A stretch of DNA of 64,000 nucleotides from Lachnospiraceae bacterium UBA7196. Its GTDB lineage: Bacteria; Bacillota; Clostridia; Lachnospirales; Lachnospiraceae. The notes below the pieces were generated by a model that had not been told where the DNA came from, searched no databases, and worked only from the letters and a program-made list of their open reading frames with translations. The stretch lies in contig DKUU01000012.1 in assembly GCA_002490835.1 (NCBI GenBank), forward strand, positions 62,492 through 126,491, given 5' to 3'. The translations under genes and the position numbers were made by a program. This document shows, piece by piece, positions 8,139 to 16,412 of the stretch. Positions within the stretch are counted from its first letter, which is position 1; each line of letters opens with the position of its first letter.

Positions 8139-8786
8139 ATGGCATTTGATTATAAAAAGGAATATAAGGAATTTTATCTGCCCAAAAACAAGCCGGCACT
8201 CATCACCATTCCAGCCATGAACTTTATCGCGGTGCGCGGGAAGGGCAATCCGAACGAAGAGGGCGGCGCTTACAAACAGTCGATCGGTCTGCTCTACGGC
8301 ATCGCCTTCACCATTAAGATGAGCAAGATGGGCGATCATCGGATCGAGGGCTACTTTGACTATGTCGTGCCGCCTTTGGAGGGCCTATGGTGGCAGAAAG
8401 ACACGGTCGGCATTGATTATGCCAGAAAAGAGGATTTCGAGTGGATTTCCATGATCCGCCTGCCGGAATTTGTGACAAAAGCGGAATTTGACTGGGCGAT
8501 AGCGGAAGCTTCGGCCAAGAAAAAGACGGATTTTTCACAGGTGGAATTTCTGACTTATGAGGAAGGATTCTGTGTACAGTGCATGCACATCGGTCCCTAT
8601 GACGACGAACCTGCCACCATTGAAGCTATGGATCGCTTCGCGGCAGAACAGGGCTATGTTCCTGATTTGGAAGGTGCACGCCGCCACCATGAAATTTACT
8701 TAAGTGATGTGAGAAAATGCAATCCGAAAAATTTAAAAACGGTGATAAGACATCCTGTTAAAAAAGTGGGAGAGGGAGAGCAGTAA
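8139..8786 (+). CDS. GyrI-like small-molecule-binding domain protein
   Basis: A 215-residue stand-alone GyrI-like (SOUL/GyrI fold) protein. The family features are PALITIPAMNFIAVRGKGNP near residues 18-37, a GYFDYVVPPLEGLWW stretch, and a C-terminal CMHIGPYDDEPATI segment. Related proteins bind or hydrolyse hydrophobic, often cationic, drug-like compounds. There is no DNA-binding domain. GAGAGGA lies eight bases before the ATG. It is on the same strand as, and 98 bases after, the exporter and WYL genes, so a role in sensing or trapping the exported compound is plausible but not proven. Confidence 0.85.
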   Translation: MAFDYKKEYKEFYLPKNKPALITIPAMNFIAVRGKGNPNEEGGAYKQSIGLLYGIAFTIKMSKMGDHRIEGYFDYVVPPLEGLWWQKDTVGIDYARKEDFEWISMIRLPEFVTKAEFDWAIAEASAKKKTDFSQVEFLTYEEGFCVQCMHIGPYDDEPATIEAMDRFAAEQGYVPDLEGARRHHEIYLSDVRKCNPKNLKTVIRHPVKKVGEGEQ

Positions 8787-8791
8787 GCAGC

Positions 8792-9775
8792 TCATCCCTT
8801 CTCCTTCAGCATTTCAATATTTTCTTCACATTCCTCGATCTGCGCAGATAAGGACTTTAGGTTACATTTTCTTACCAAAAACTTTGCCGCTGTATTTGCG
8901 GAGTTGATAAAGTACCGCCAAAAGCCCTTGATAGAAATGACGATCAATAAGATACCAAACAGCAGAGAAAACCGATATAGAATATAACAGCCTGCCGGCA
9001 ACAGCGGGATACATAACAGCGCGCTTCTTTTGAGTTCATGAAGCCGCCGTTCTAATGTGTTCAGCCGCATTTGCTCCGCCTGTAATTCGTAGTCGCCATC
9101 GTAGCGCTGTTTCGCATTCTGTTGTTTTCCGTCATAACGATAGCCGGATTTTTGAATAACAGGTTTTTCATCCTCTGATTCTTCCAGCACCACATTTTTG
9201 ATCCCGCCGGCGCCAAAGAACCGTATCGCCGCAACCACCAGCAAAAGAATTCCGATATATATCCTGTCTTTTATTTTTCCGAAATCTTTTTCTACGATCA
9301 CAAAGGAAGTGATAAGGCTCTCCATAGGAAAACCATCTATCGATTCATGCCAGGCCAAATTGATATCGACCGGCGGTTCGATGATTTTGCCTTCAAAATA
9401 GATTGCTTCGCCGTGCCCATCTTCAAAGGCCTCCAATTGACTGGTCAAAGATTTGCTATTAGCCATAATGCAGATATAGGACTCTTTTCCGACAGAAATG
9501 GTATAGAAATCATAGGACTTTCCCACAAGGTTTAGATACCCCTGACTCATACCGGAAAATTTATTGCTGCCATACATATACTGTCCGATGTATGTATCAA
9601 TATTACCGGTCACATAGGCTCCTTCTTTGAGTTCGCGCTCCTGCATCGTATTTAAATCGAGCGCGTTGTGATATTGATACGCTGCGTGGAGCCCTTTTCC
9701 TAAAAGAAGCATGCCAACTATGCATAAGATGGCTGTCAGAATCTCTTTTTTCGTAATGAATACCCGATATTTCAT
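8792..9775 (-). CDS. Membrane protein of unknown function
   Basis: I do not recognise the family. The 327 residues show a membrane helix near the N terminus (about 12-30), an extracytoplasmic region of about 140 residues rich in Tyr and Gly (GQYMYGSNKFSGMSQGYL), a second helix (about 172-190), a basic linker, two hydrophobic segments at about 250-290, and a charged coiled-coil-like tail ending in ECEENIEMLKEKG. It starts with ATG at 9775. A 23-base imperfect palindrome lies 31 bases upstream. It is convergent with the GyrI-like gene, only five bases apart, and follows another unknown membrane gene on the same strand. Confidence 0.7.
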   Translation of the reverse strand: MKYRVFITKKEILTAILCIVGMLLLGKGLHAAYQYHNALDLNTMQERELKEGAYVTGNIDTYIGQYMYGSNKFSGMSQGYLNLVGKSYDFYTISVGKESYICIMANSKSLTSQLEAFEDGHGEAIYFEGKIIEPPVDINLAWHESIDGFPMESLITSFVIVEKDFGKIKDRIYIGILLLVVAAIRFFGAGGIKNVVLEESEDEKPVIQKSGYRYDGKQQNAKQRYDGDYELQAEQMRLNTLERRLHELKRSALLCIPLLPAGCYILYRFSLLFGILLIVISIKGFWRYFINSANTAAKFLVRKCNLKSLSAQIEECEENIEMLKEKG

Positions 9776-9805
9776 AATTCACCTTTTCTTACAACATAAA
9801 CATTA

Positions 9806-9828
9806 GAAGTTATTATGATAATCACTTC
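9806..9828. promoter_or_regulatory. 23-bp imperfect palindrome upstream of the unknown membrane gene
   Basis: GAAGT-T-ATTAT-G-ATAAT-C-ACTTC is symmetric around 9817 with one mismatch pair. It lies 31-53 bases before the start codon at 9775, a usual place for an operator. The binding protein is unknown. Confidence 0.45.
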
Positions 9829-9915
9829 ATTTTAAAGAATATATGGATTATTTTGGATTGAAATACAAGGATTAATATGTAATTACCGAAGCAGTAGTAT
9901 CTTTGCTGCGCATAT

Positions 9916-9949
9916 AACTATGAAACAAATACACATTTATTTCATAGTT
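9916..9949. repeat. 34-bp palindrome between two unknown membrane genes
   Basis: AACTATGAAA (9916-9925) and TTTCATAGTT (9940-9949) match exactly; after one mismatch, AAAT and ATTT extend the stem around an ACAC loop. It sits 17 bases past the stop codon of the gene at 9967-10512. No T run follows on either strand, so it is not a standard terminator. Confidence 0.6.
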
Positions 9950-9966
9950 GAGTCACCAAAATGCGC

Positions 9967-10512
9967 CTACTCCCAATAGAATCTCAATACCACGCCAAAT
10001 TTCCGGTCAACCGTGGTGACTTCCCCAATCTTCCCGGTTGCATTCATAATCATATAGTTTTCCCCTTCGGTAGATACATTCAGGAACTTGCCGCCTTTCT
10101 TGATGTAGTCCTCGTTGCAGATATCTGAGATGATCCCGCAGATGTCGTCGCGGCTGTGTCCTTTTTTAATCTCAAACGCGTTATCGGCATCGCCGATATA
10201 TTCGTCACCAAATACCGCAAGATATTCCGCATCCCCGTCAAGTAACATTTGTTCAAAACCGGTCGGATTATGGATGTCCTGATAATAACCGATGCCAAAG
10301 GAAATCAAACCGATGATCGTTCCCACCAAAAAGGTGCCGATAAACCGCTGAAAATACGATTTTTGTTCCCATTTTTTCATTGTTGATCCATATCCAAAAT
10401 GATGACGAATCACATCAAAAATACTTGTAATTCTTACAAAAATGGGAAATATTGCACCTGCCACTGAGAATACAAAAAGAATGATGAAAAATACGATCAT
10501 TGTTTTGACCAT
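9967..10512 (-). CDS. Small membrane protein of unknown function
   Basis: I do not recognise this 181-residue protein. A hydrophobic N terminus (about 4-30) and a second helix (about 58-77, FIGTFLVGTIIGLISFGIGY) suggest two membrane passes, followed by a soluble acidic C-terminal domain of about 100 residues with HSRDDICGIISDICNEDYI. The gene is on the same strand as the unknown membrane gene at 8792-9775, separated by a perfect-stem palindrome. It follows the recombinase gene by 62 bases, with AAAAGGAGCGG before its start. Confidence 0.65.
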   Translation of the reverse strand: MVKTMIVFFIILFVFSVAGAIFPIFVRITSIFDVIRHHFGYGSTMKKWEQKSYFQRFIGTFLVGTIIGLISFGIGYYQDIHNPTGFEQMLLDGDAEYLAVFGDEYIGDADNAFEIKKGHSRDDICGIISDICNEDYIKKGGKFLNVSTEGENYMIMNATGKIGEVTTVDRKFGVVLRFYWE

Positions 10513-10574
10513 TTGCGTACCGCTCCTTTTTCGCCTGTAAAAGGCCGCTAATTACCTCAAACACAGACAAATCA

Positions 10575-11642
10575 CTAATTTTCCCGCAGTTTCACCGCCT
10601 TCGCTGCCTTCCTGCGGTTCTGGTCCTTGATCGCGGCATAATGCTTTCTGGTCGTGCCCACATCGGAGTGTCCGAGAACATCCGCCACCAGATAAATGTC
10701 CTCGGTTTCCTGATAGAGGCTGGTGCCGAAGGTAGAACGCAGTTTATGGGGCGTGATCTTTTTCTGGGGTACAAAGGCTCTTGCATACTTGCTCACCAGA
10801 TCTTCCACAGCGTGTACGCTGATCCGTTTCTTCTGCAAGGAAAAAAACAAGGCGTTTTCTTCTCCGGCAAGGGCCTGCGGCGCGATCTGTGCACGCGGGC
10901 CTTCAATGTAGTCCAAAAGCGCTTTTTCAACTTCCTCACCGAAATACAGCACGGCTTCGTTGCCGCCTTTGCGGATCACGCGGATGCTGTTTTCCCGAAA
11001 ATTTACGTCGTTAATATCAAGCCCCACGCATTCTGAAACACGGATGCCGGTGCCTAAAAACAGGGTCACAATAGCGATATCACGAACCTTTGTCTTTAAG
11101 AAAAAATCCTTTTTCTTGCCTGATAAGCTGTTTTCGTAGGTTTCCAGACTGTCTAAGAAGATCGCCACCTCGTCGGGCTCTAAGTGAATGATCGCCTTTT
11201 CATGAAGTTTCGGCATATCCACCTGCATAGCCACATTGCGGGTAAGAAGTTCTTTCTTGTAATAATAGTCCAAAAAACTGCGCAGGGAAGACATTTTGCG
11301 GGCAATACTGCTCGCGCCGTTCTTCTGGCCCGCGCCTTCCGTCACATAATATTTCAGATATTCCTGATATTCCTCGATATCGATCGCTGTCAGAAGGTCG
11401 ATATCCGCCAGACTGATATCCCGCATACTCTTTTCGGAAAGCGCCGGATTTCTCTCCATTAAAAACCGCAGAAAGACCTGCAGGTCATAGGCATAGGAAA
11501 TACGCGTCTTGGCGCTGGTTTTTGCCTCCACCGCCCGAAAATAATCTCTTGCATAAGGCGGCAGCTGTGCCAGCATATTCCGAAGCTGCAGCGTGTAGCC
11601 CGTCGCGACCTGTTCATGGTATGTATGATTTCTGCCAGCCAT
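10575..11642 (-). CDS. Tyrosine recombinase, XerS-like
   Basis: A 355-residue tyrosine recombinase with a SAM-like core-binding domain (about 25-135) and a C-terminal catalytic domain. The catalytic set is complete: Arg201 (GTGIRVSE), Lys225 (RKGG), His299 and Arg302 (HKLRSTF), His325 (LGHSD) and nucleophile Tyr335 (KHYAAI). Length and N-terminal pattern fit XerS, the single-protein chromosome-dimer resolvase of some Firmicutes, better than phage integrases, and no other phage or transposon genes flank it. It could instead be another cellular recombinase. I found no convincing dif site nearby. It lies 68 bases downstream of the ttcA-like gene, on the same strand. Confidence 0.85.
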   Translation of the reverse strand: MAGRNHTYHEQVATGYTLQLRNMLAQLPPYARDYFRAVEAKTSAKTRISYAYDLQVFLRFLMERNPALSEKSMRDISLADIDLLTAIDIEEYQEYLKYYVTEGAGQKNGASSIARKMSSLRSFLDYYYKKELLTRNVAMQVDMPKLHEKAIIHLEPDEVAIFLDSLETYENSLSGKKKDFFLKTKVRDIAIVTLFLGTGIRVSECVGLDINDVNFRENSIRVIRKGGNEAVLYFGEEVEKALLDYIEGPRAQIAPQALAGEENALFFSLQKKRISVHAVEDLVSKYARAFVPQKKITPHKLRSTFGTSLYQETEDIYLVADVLGHSDVGTTRKHYAAIKDQNRRKAAKAVKLREN

Positions 11643-11710
11643 CCTGTGTCATTATTCCTTTCTTGCAAGCGCGTCTGCGTTGTTTCTGTTATTTTGCACA
11701 ATTCACAGTA

Positions 11711-12430
11711 CTACGCTTTTCCCCACCCGTCCATTCCACTGCCAAGAATCGCCGTGAACATACGTTCTTTCACCCCCGGCGCTTCCAGATTAATCTGCTG
11801 TACCAGCTTTTTCACAGTCTCCCGTTTGGTATGTCCGTCCGCCGGACAGGGACTTTTCACTACCGGTACATTATTCTTGCGCACAAAGCCAATCACATCT
11901 GCCTCATTCATGTAAAGTAAGGGCCGTATGACCGTGATCTGTGTGCGGTCTAAGTAAGTCACGGGCCGAAAAGTATGAAAACGTCCCTCATAGATCAACG
12001 ACATCATCATAGTCTCCACCACGTCGTCCTTATGGTGCGCGTAAGCCACCTTATTGCAGCCTGCGGCCTTCATAGCGTCGTTTAAGGCCCCTTTTCGCAT
12101 CTTCGCGCACAGGGAACAGGGATTCGTCTCCTGCCTGTCCTCAAAGACGATCTTTGCGATATCCGTTTTGATGATCTGGTATTCCACATCGAGCGTCCTG
12201 CACAATGCTTCAATCGCGGAAAGGTCGAGGTTTCCAAAGCCTAAGTCCACCGTCACCGCGCACAGATCAAAGGGGATGGGATAAAACCGCTTAAGGCCCT
12301 GCAGCGCATAGAGCAGTGTCAGGCTGTCCTTGCCGCCGGAAATACCCACCGCGATACGGTCATTCTGTTCGATCATATGATAATCGTCCACAGCCTTCCT
12401 CACAAGGCTAAGTACCTGTTGTAATTTCAT
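11711..12430 (-). CDS. ttcA: TtcA-family tRNA 2-thiolation ATPase (PP-loop)
   Basis: A 239-residue PP-loop ATPase of the TtcA/TtuA group, which activates a tRNA base with ATP for sulfur transfer (2-thiocytidine 32 in the founding member). The PP-loop SGGKDS is at residues 31-36, the CxxC pair is Cys105/Cys108 (PCSLCAK), and a third cysteine in the expected region is Cys195 (KSPCPADGH); together these can hold an iron-sulfur cluster. It is shorter than Escherichia coli TtcA, which is typical of clostridial homologues. The exact tRNA target is not certain. It is divergent from the AI-2E-family gene. Confidence 0.85.
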   Translation of the reverse strand: MKLQQVLSLVRKAVDDYHMIEQNDRIAVGISGGKDSLTLLYALQGLKRFYPIPFDLCAVTVDLGFGNLDLSAIEALCRTLDVEYQIIKTDIAKIVFEDRQETNPCSLCAKMRKGALNDAMKAAGCNKVAYAHHKDDVVETMMMSLIYEGRFHTFRPVTYLDRTQITVIRPLLYMNEADVIGFVRKNNVPVVKSPCPADGHTKRETVKKLVQQINLEAPGVKERMFTAILGSGMDGWGKA

Positions 12431-12447
12431 ATCTTCATTTTAGGGTA

Positions 12448-12476
12448 TTGTTTCTCCCTTGTCAAATTGCTATAAT
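12448..12476 (+). promoter_or_regulatory. Candidate promoter of the AI-2E family permease gene
   Basis: TTGTTT (12448-12453) and TATAAT (12471-12476) are 17 bases apart, giving a leader of about 60 bases before the ATG at 12542. Confidence 0.6.
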
Positions 12477-12541
12477 CATCTATAGGATTATGATTCAGAT
12501 ATCATTCCAAAAGTCTGTTTGAGGCTGAAAGGACGGCGTTT

Positions 12542-13870
12542 ATGAAGTTTAAATTCGACAAAAAATACTTATATTGGGGTCTTACCGCGTTTCTTACGCT
12601 TGCGGGGGCGATCCTTTTCTACTATCTCCTCTTCCACCGCTCTAATTTTATGGGCGGACTGAACAAACTTGTCACCATTGCCATGCCGATCATCGACGGC
12701 TTTGTGCTTGCCTACCTGTTTACCCCAATCCTGAATAAGATTGAGAAAAGCGCGGTAAAGCCGCTCTGCAAAAGGGCAGGCATTTCCACAAGCGGCAAAA
12801 ATAAAGGACGTATCCGCGCGGCCTGTATCTTCGCCACGCTCCTTGTGGTCGTTTTGATCTGCTACGAGCTGTTTGCCCTCATCATTCCCGAGGTCATCCG
12901 CAGCATACAGAGCATTATCTATATGTTCCCTGTCTATTTAAACAATCTTTCGGATTGGGCGCTTCTTTTACTAAAGGATAATCCCGATCTTGAGAAAACG
13001 GTCAACAGCCTGTTTGACCAGTATTCCGTCACGCTGACAGAGTACGCAAACACCCATTTTCTGCCCCGCATCAACGAAATGCTGAACAATGCGTTAAGCG
13101 TCGTCTCCTCCGGTGTGATCGGCGTGTTAAAGGCGCTCTGGAATCTGGTGATCGGCTTCATTATTTCCATCTATCTGCTGGGAAGTAAGGAAAAATTTGC
13201 GGGTCAGGCCAAAAAGATCGTCTACGCGGTATTTGATCGTCAGACGGGCAATGAAATGGTGAAAAACTTCCGTTTCATCCACAGCACCTTCATCGGCTTT
13301 ATCGGCGGCAAGATCGTGGATTCCATCATCATCGGTATCCTCTGCTTCGTCTGTACCAGCATCATCGGCACCCCCTACGCCATTCTGGTAAGCGTGATCG
13401 TCGGCGTGACGAACGTCATCCCTTTCTTTGGTCCATGGATCGGCGGTATCCCCAGCGCCCTTCTGGTTCTTATGGTAGATCCCAAGCAGGCGCTCTATTT
13501 TGGTATTTTAGTCATCTTTATCCAGCAGTTTGACGGCAATATCCTCGGGCCCAAGATCCTTGGCGATTCCACAGGGCTTTCCAGCTTCTGGGTCATCTTT
13601 GCGATCACCATATTTGGCGGGCTTTTCAACGTCTTTGGCATGGTGGTGGGCGTGCCGATCTTTGCGGTGATCTACGCCGGCATCAAGGCCATGGTCAACC
13701 GCTCGCTCAAAAAAAAGAATCTGCCGACAGACCTTGCGCCCTATATGACAGTGGGGCAGATCGAGGAATCCATGGCCTTCACCGAATATGTGCCGCCTGT
13801 GAAGAAAAAGAATAAAAACCGGCCGCAGGCAGCAGCCGGTCAAGCGAAAGAATCGAATCAGGAAAAATAA
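12542..13870 (+). CDS. AI-2E family (PerM/TqsA-like) membrane transporter
   Basis: A 442-residue polytopic protein of the AI-2E transporter superfamily (PF01594). It has two paired N-terminal helices (about 10-70), a third near 100-120, a soluble stretch, and a C-terminal block of helices containing GVTNVIPFFGPWIGGIPS and GPKILGDSTGLSSFWV, the family hallmarks. The tail is cytoplasmic, basic and Gln/Lys-rich. Members export autoinducer-2 or act as ion antiporters; the substrate here cannot be told. AAAGGACGGCG lies upstream of the start. The last codons overlap a terminator serving the convergent gene. Confidence 0.87.
   Translation: MKFKFDKKYLYWGLTAFLTLAGAILFYYLLFHRSNFMGGLNKLVTIAMPIIDGFVLAYLFTPILNKIEKSAVKPLCKRAGISTSGKNKGRIRAACIFATLLVVVLICYELFALIIPEVIRSIQSIIYMFPVYLNNLSDWALLLLKDNPDLEKTVNSLFDQYSVTLTEYANTHFLPRINEMLNNALSVVSSGVIGVLKALWNLVIGFIISIYLLGSKEKFAGQAKKIVYAVFDRQTGNEMVKNFRFIHSTFIGFIGGKIVDSIIIGILCFVCTSIIGTPYAILVSVIVGVTNVIPFFGPWIGGIPSALLVLMVDPKQALYFGILVIFIQQFDGNILGPKILGDSTGLSSFWVIFAITIFGGLFNVFGMVVGVPIFAVIYAGIKAMVNRSLKKKNLPTDLAPYMTVGQIEESMAFTEYVPPVKKKNKNRPQAAAGQAKESNQEK
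13808..13840 (-). terminator. Terminator of the cytidylate-kinase-like gene, inside the end of the convergent permease gene
   Basis: On the minus strand ACCGGC-11 bases-GCCGGT is followed by TTTTTATTCTTTTTC. It lies 43 bases past the minus-strand stop at 13883 and inside codons for the permease's basic C-terminal tail. Confidence 0.75.
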
Positions 13871-13882
13871 AATGTGAACTGG

Positions 13883-14509
13883 TCAGCGGTTTTCAAAATC
13901 TTCCACAAACTGCGCGATCAGCTTCGCCGTGCCGTCGATCCCCAGCACGCTGCTGTTGATGGAGATGTCATAGCTGTCGGAACGTCCCCATTTCTTAGAA
14001 GAATAGTAATTATAATAACTCTGGCGCTGTTTATCCTTCTTATTCATCATATCGAGCGCCTTCTGCTCCGTGGTGGCGTCCTCGAAGCGCTCCATGATCC
14101 GTTTCACCTTACATGCCTGATCGCCGTGAATGAAGATGTGCAGGCAGTTCTGATAATCATGCAGCGCATAGTCCGCGCAGCGTCCCACGATCACGCAAGG
14201 CCCCTCGCTGGCAATCTTTTTAATTGTATCAAACTGCGCCAGAAAGACCTTGTGGCTGATGGGCATATCCACGAACGACGAAGAATTATAACCAAAGGAA
14301 TAGGTATCCATCACCAGATTATAGAGGAAGGAATTCGTCGGTCTCTCATCATGATTCTGGATCATTTCCTCGCAAAAACCGCTCTCCTTTGCCGCCCTCG
14401 TCAACAGATCCTTATCATAAAAGGGAATCCCAAAATGCTCCGCGACCTTCTTTCCAATCTCCCGGCCTCCGGAACCAAACTGACGTCCGATTGTAACGAT
14501 TGTATTCAT
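13883..14509 (-). CDS. Cytidylate-kinase-like family protein
   Basis: A 208-residue P-loop kinase-like protein of the Cytidylate_kin2 family (PF13189). It begins TIVTIGRQFGSGGREIGKK, where GRQFGSGGREIG is the nucleotide-binding loop. DKDLLTRAAKESG follows, and GRCADYAL appears near residue 118. These proteins resemble CMP kinase but their substrate is not settled. The open frame extends upstream, but the ATG at 14509 has GGGGAGG seven bases before it and begins the conserved domain. It stands alone between two convergent or distal units. Confidence 0.88.
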   Translation of the reverse strand: MNTIVTIGRQFGSGGREIGKKVAEHFGIPFYDKDLLTRAAKESGFCEEMIQNHDERPTNSFLYNLVMDTYSFGYNSSSFVDMPISHKVFLAQFDTIKKIASEGPCVIVGRCADYALHDYQNCLHIFIHGDQACKVKRIMERFEDATTEQKALDMMNKKDKQRQSYYNYYSSKKWGRSDSYDISINSSVLGIDGTAKLIAQFVEDFENR

Positions 14510-14613
14510 AAAAACCTCCCCTCTCTGCCATAAAAAATTTGTTACTCTTATTATATATAATATGCACAAATTATGCAAGTGAAATCGCATTTTTACTGTA
14601 CTATATGCGCAAA

Positions 14614-14646
14614 GAAAGAGCCATACAATACCTGCACGGCTCTTTC
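14614..14646 (-). terminator. Terminator-like hairpin after cstA
   Basis: GAAAGAGCC (14614-14622) pairs exactly with GGCTCTTTC (14638-14646), with a 15-base loop, 32 bases past the cstA stop. The T run on the minus strand is short, so termination strength is uncertain. Confidence 0.6.
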
Positions 14647-14677
14647 CACATTTTTACTGTTTCATTCTTTCCTTATC

Positions 14678-16393
14678 TTAGGCCGCTTTTTTCTTGCCGG
14701 ACAGAATCTGCACACCCTCAATGACAAGGATGACTGCCAGAACGATCAGCAGCACGCCCAGCAATGTCTGGGCATAAGGACCCCAGTCCGTGCCGCCTGC
14801 GGTGATCATACCAATCTGGTTCTTCACGGTCACGCACAGAGAGCAGATCGTCACCACGATCATGAATGCCATCGGGATGAGGAACATTTTGTTGTTCTTA
14901 CCTGCATTCTTTAACCATGTAGCAACTGCCAGAAGGCCGATGCCTGCAAGGAGCTGGTTTGCCGCGCCGAACAGACCCCAAATCTTCGAATAGCCCGTCA
15001 TACCCAGCGCAATGCCAAGAATCACGGTGATGATGGTCGAAACATAAGGATTCACCAGCGTCTTCTTCCAGCCTTCCTTAATATCGTTCACAGTCTGACC
15101 GGGCTCTAAGAAGAACTCCTGAAACATGAAGCGTGCCAGACGGGTCGCCGTATCCAGAGAGGTTAAGCAGAATGCCGAATAGGTAAGCACCAGCAGCGTA
15201 TTCAGTACTTTTACAACGCCCTCGGAAGCGATACCCGCATACATCTGGGAAATTCCGCCTGCAAAGATCGCTGTTGCGCCTGCGGTGATACCGTTCTTGT
15301 ACGCAAAGTTGATCGCGCATACCGTGATCACTGCCAGCACACATTCAAGAAGCATACCGCCGTAAGCGATCGGTTTTGCGTCCGTCTCCTTATCCAACTG
15401 CTTGGAGGTGGTTCCTGAGGATACCAAGGAATGGAAACCGGAGATCGCGCCGCAGGCAACCGTAGTAAACAGCACAGGGAACAAGAACTGCGTGCCGTTA
15501 CCGTTGTCCACAGCAAAGCCGTTGAAAGCCGCCAGACCGTCGCCGCCGCCCATACCCGCGTGAGAGATGACAACGCCAATCAACGCTACCGCGAGCATTG
15601 CATAGAGCAGGAAAGAACTCAGATAATCACGGGGCTGTAAGAGGATCCACACCGGCGTCACCGATGCGACCGCGATATATACGCCCACAATGATCATCCA
15701 TGCCTTCGTCGTCAGATAAATCGGGTGGAAATTCATACCAATTGCCATACAGATTGCAATTGCAATCACACCGAGGACGGTAGAAACCGCCATCGATGCG
15801 TTACGGCGGTATACCATGAAGCCAAACGCAATAGCGATCACGACGAACAGCAGGGATACCATCGCCACGGATGCGTTTGTAGCGGAAGCCGCCTTATCGA
15901 TCGCGCCCGCATCGTCCACCACCGCGCCAAAGGTGCTGGCCACGATGGATGCGAAAGCCGCAACCACCAACAGCAGCGTCAAATACGCAAATGTCGTAAA
16001 CAGCATTTTGGATTTCTTACCCATATTGGTGGAAATGATCTCACCGATGGACTGGCCTTTGTGGCGGATGGACGCGAACAGTGCGCCAAAATCATGAACA
16101 CCGCCGAAAAAGATGCCGCCGACAAGGATCCAGAGGACAACAGGAACCCAGCCGAACATCGCCGCACCGATCGGGCCGGTGATCGGGCCTGCTCCCGCGA
16201 TGGATGAGAAGTGATGGCCCATCAGTACAGGCGCTTTCGCCGGCACATAGTCCACTCCGTCTTCCATCTCATGGGCGGGCGTAGCTTTATTGCTGTCGCC
16301 GACACCCCATTGTTTGCACAGCCACCCGCCGTAGAATATGTAACCCAGAACGAGCACTGCGATACAGATGATTAACAGTAACAATGAATTCAT
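14678..16393 (-). CDS. cstA: CstA family peptide/pyruvate transporter
   Basis: A 571-residue membrane protein with about 15 hydrophobic segments, a carbon-starvation protein A homologue. Family motifs visible are HHFSSIAGAGPITGPI (about 60-75), GGVHDFGALFASIRHKGQSI (about 97-116) and SSGTTSKQLDKETDAKPI in the middle. CstA proteins take up peptides or pyruvate during nutrient limitation. The short clostridial form is seen here, lacking the long C-terminal part of the E. coli protein. GGAGGGAG precedes the ATG. The gene directly upstream, 19 bases away, shares its promoter. Confidence 0.93.
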   Translation of the reverse strand: MNSLLLLIICIAVLVLGYIFYGGWLCKQWGVGDSNKATPAHEMEDGVDYVPAKAPVLMGHHFSSIAGAGPITGPIGAAMFGWVPVVLWILVGGIFFGGVHDFGALFASIRHKGQSIGEIISTNMGKKSKMLFTTFAYLTLLLVVAAFASIVASTFGAVVDDAGAIDKAASATNASVAMVSLLFVVIAIAFGFMVYRRNASMAVSTVLGVIAIAICMAIGMNFHPIYLTTKAWMIIVGVYIAVASVTPVWILLQPRDYLSSFLLYAMLAVALIGVVISHAGMGGGDGLAAFNGFAVDNGNGTQFLFPVLFTTVACGAISGFHSLVSSGTTSKQLDKETDAKPIAYGGMLLECVLAVITVCAINFAYKNGITAGATAIFAGGISQMYAGIASEGVVKVLNTLLVLTYSAFCLTSLDTATRLARFMFQEFFLEPGQTVNDIKEGWKKTLVNPYVSTIITVILGIALGMTGYSKIWGLFGAANQLLAGIGLLAVATWLKNAGKNNKMFLIPMAFMIVVTICSLCVTVKNQIGMITAGGTDWGPYAQTLLGVLLIVLAVILVIEGVQILSGKKKAA

Positions 16394-16412
16394 ACCAATT
16401 ACTCCCTCCTTC

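Noticed and set aside
11753..11764. GAACATACGTTC, a good match to a LexA box core
   Set aside because: It lies deep inside the ttcA coding sequence near its 3' end, far from any promoter, so chance is the best explanation.
13874..14533. 219-codon plus-strand frame opposite the cytidylate-kinase-like gene
   Set aside because: It is antisense to a conserved gene with a strong ribosome binding site and shows no domain of its own.
15725..16207. Long plus-strand frame opposite cstA
   Set aside because: Antisense to a well-supported membrane-protein gene; its His/Arg/Asp-rich translation is typical of a shadow frame.
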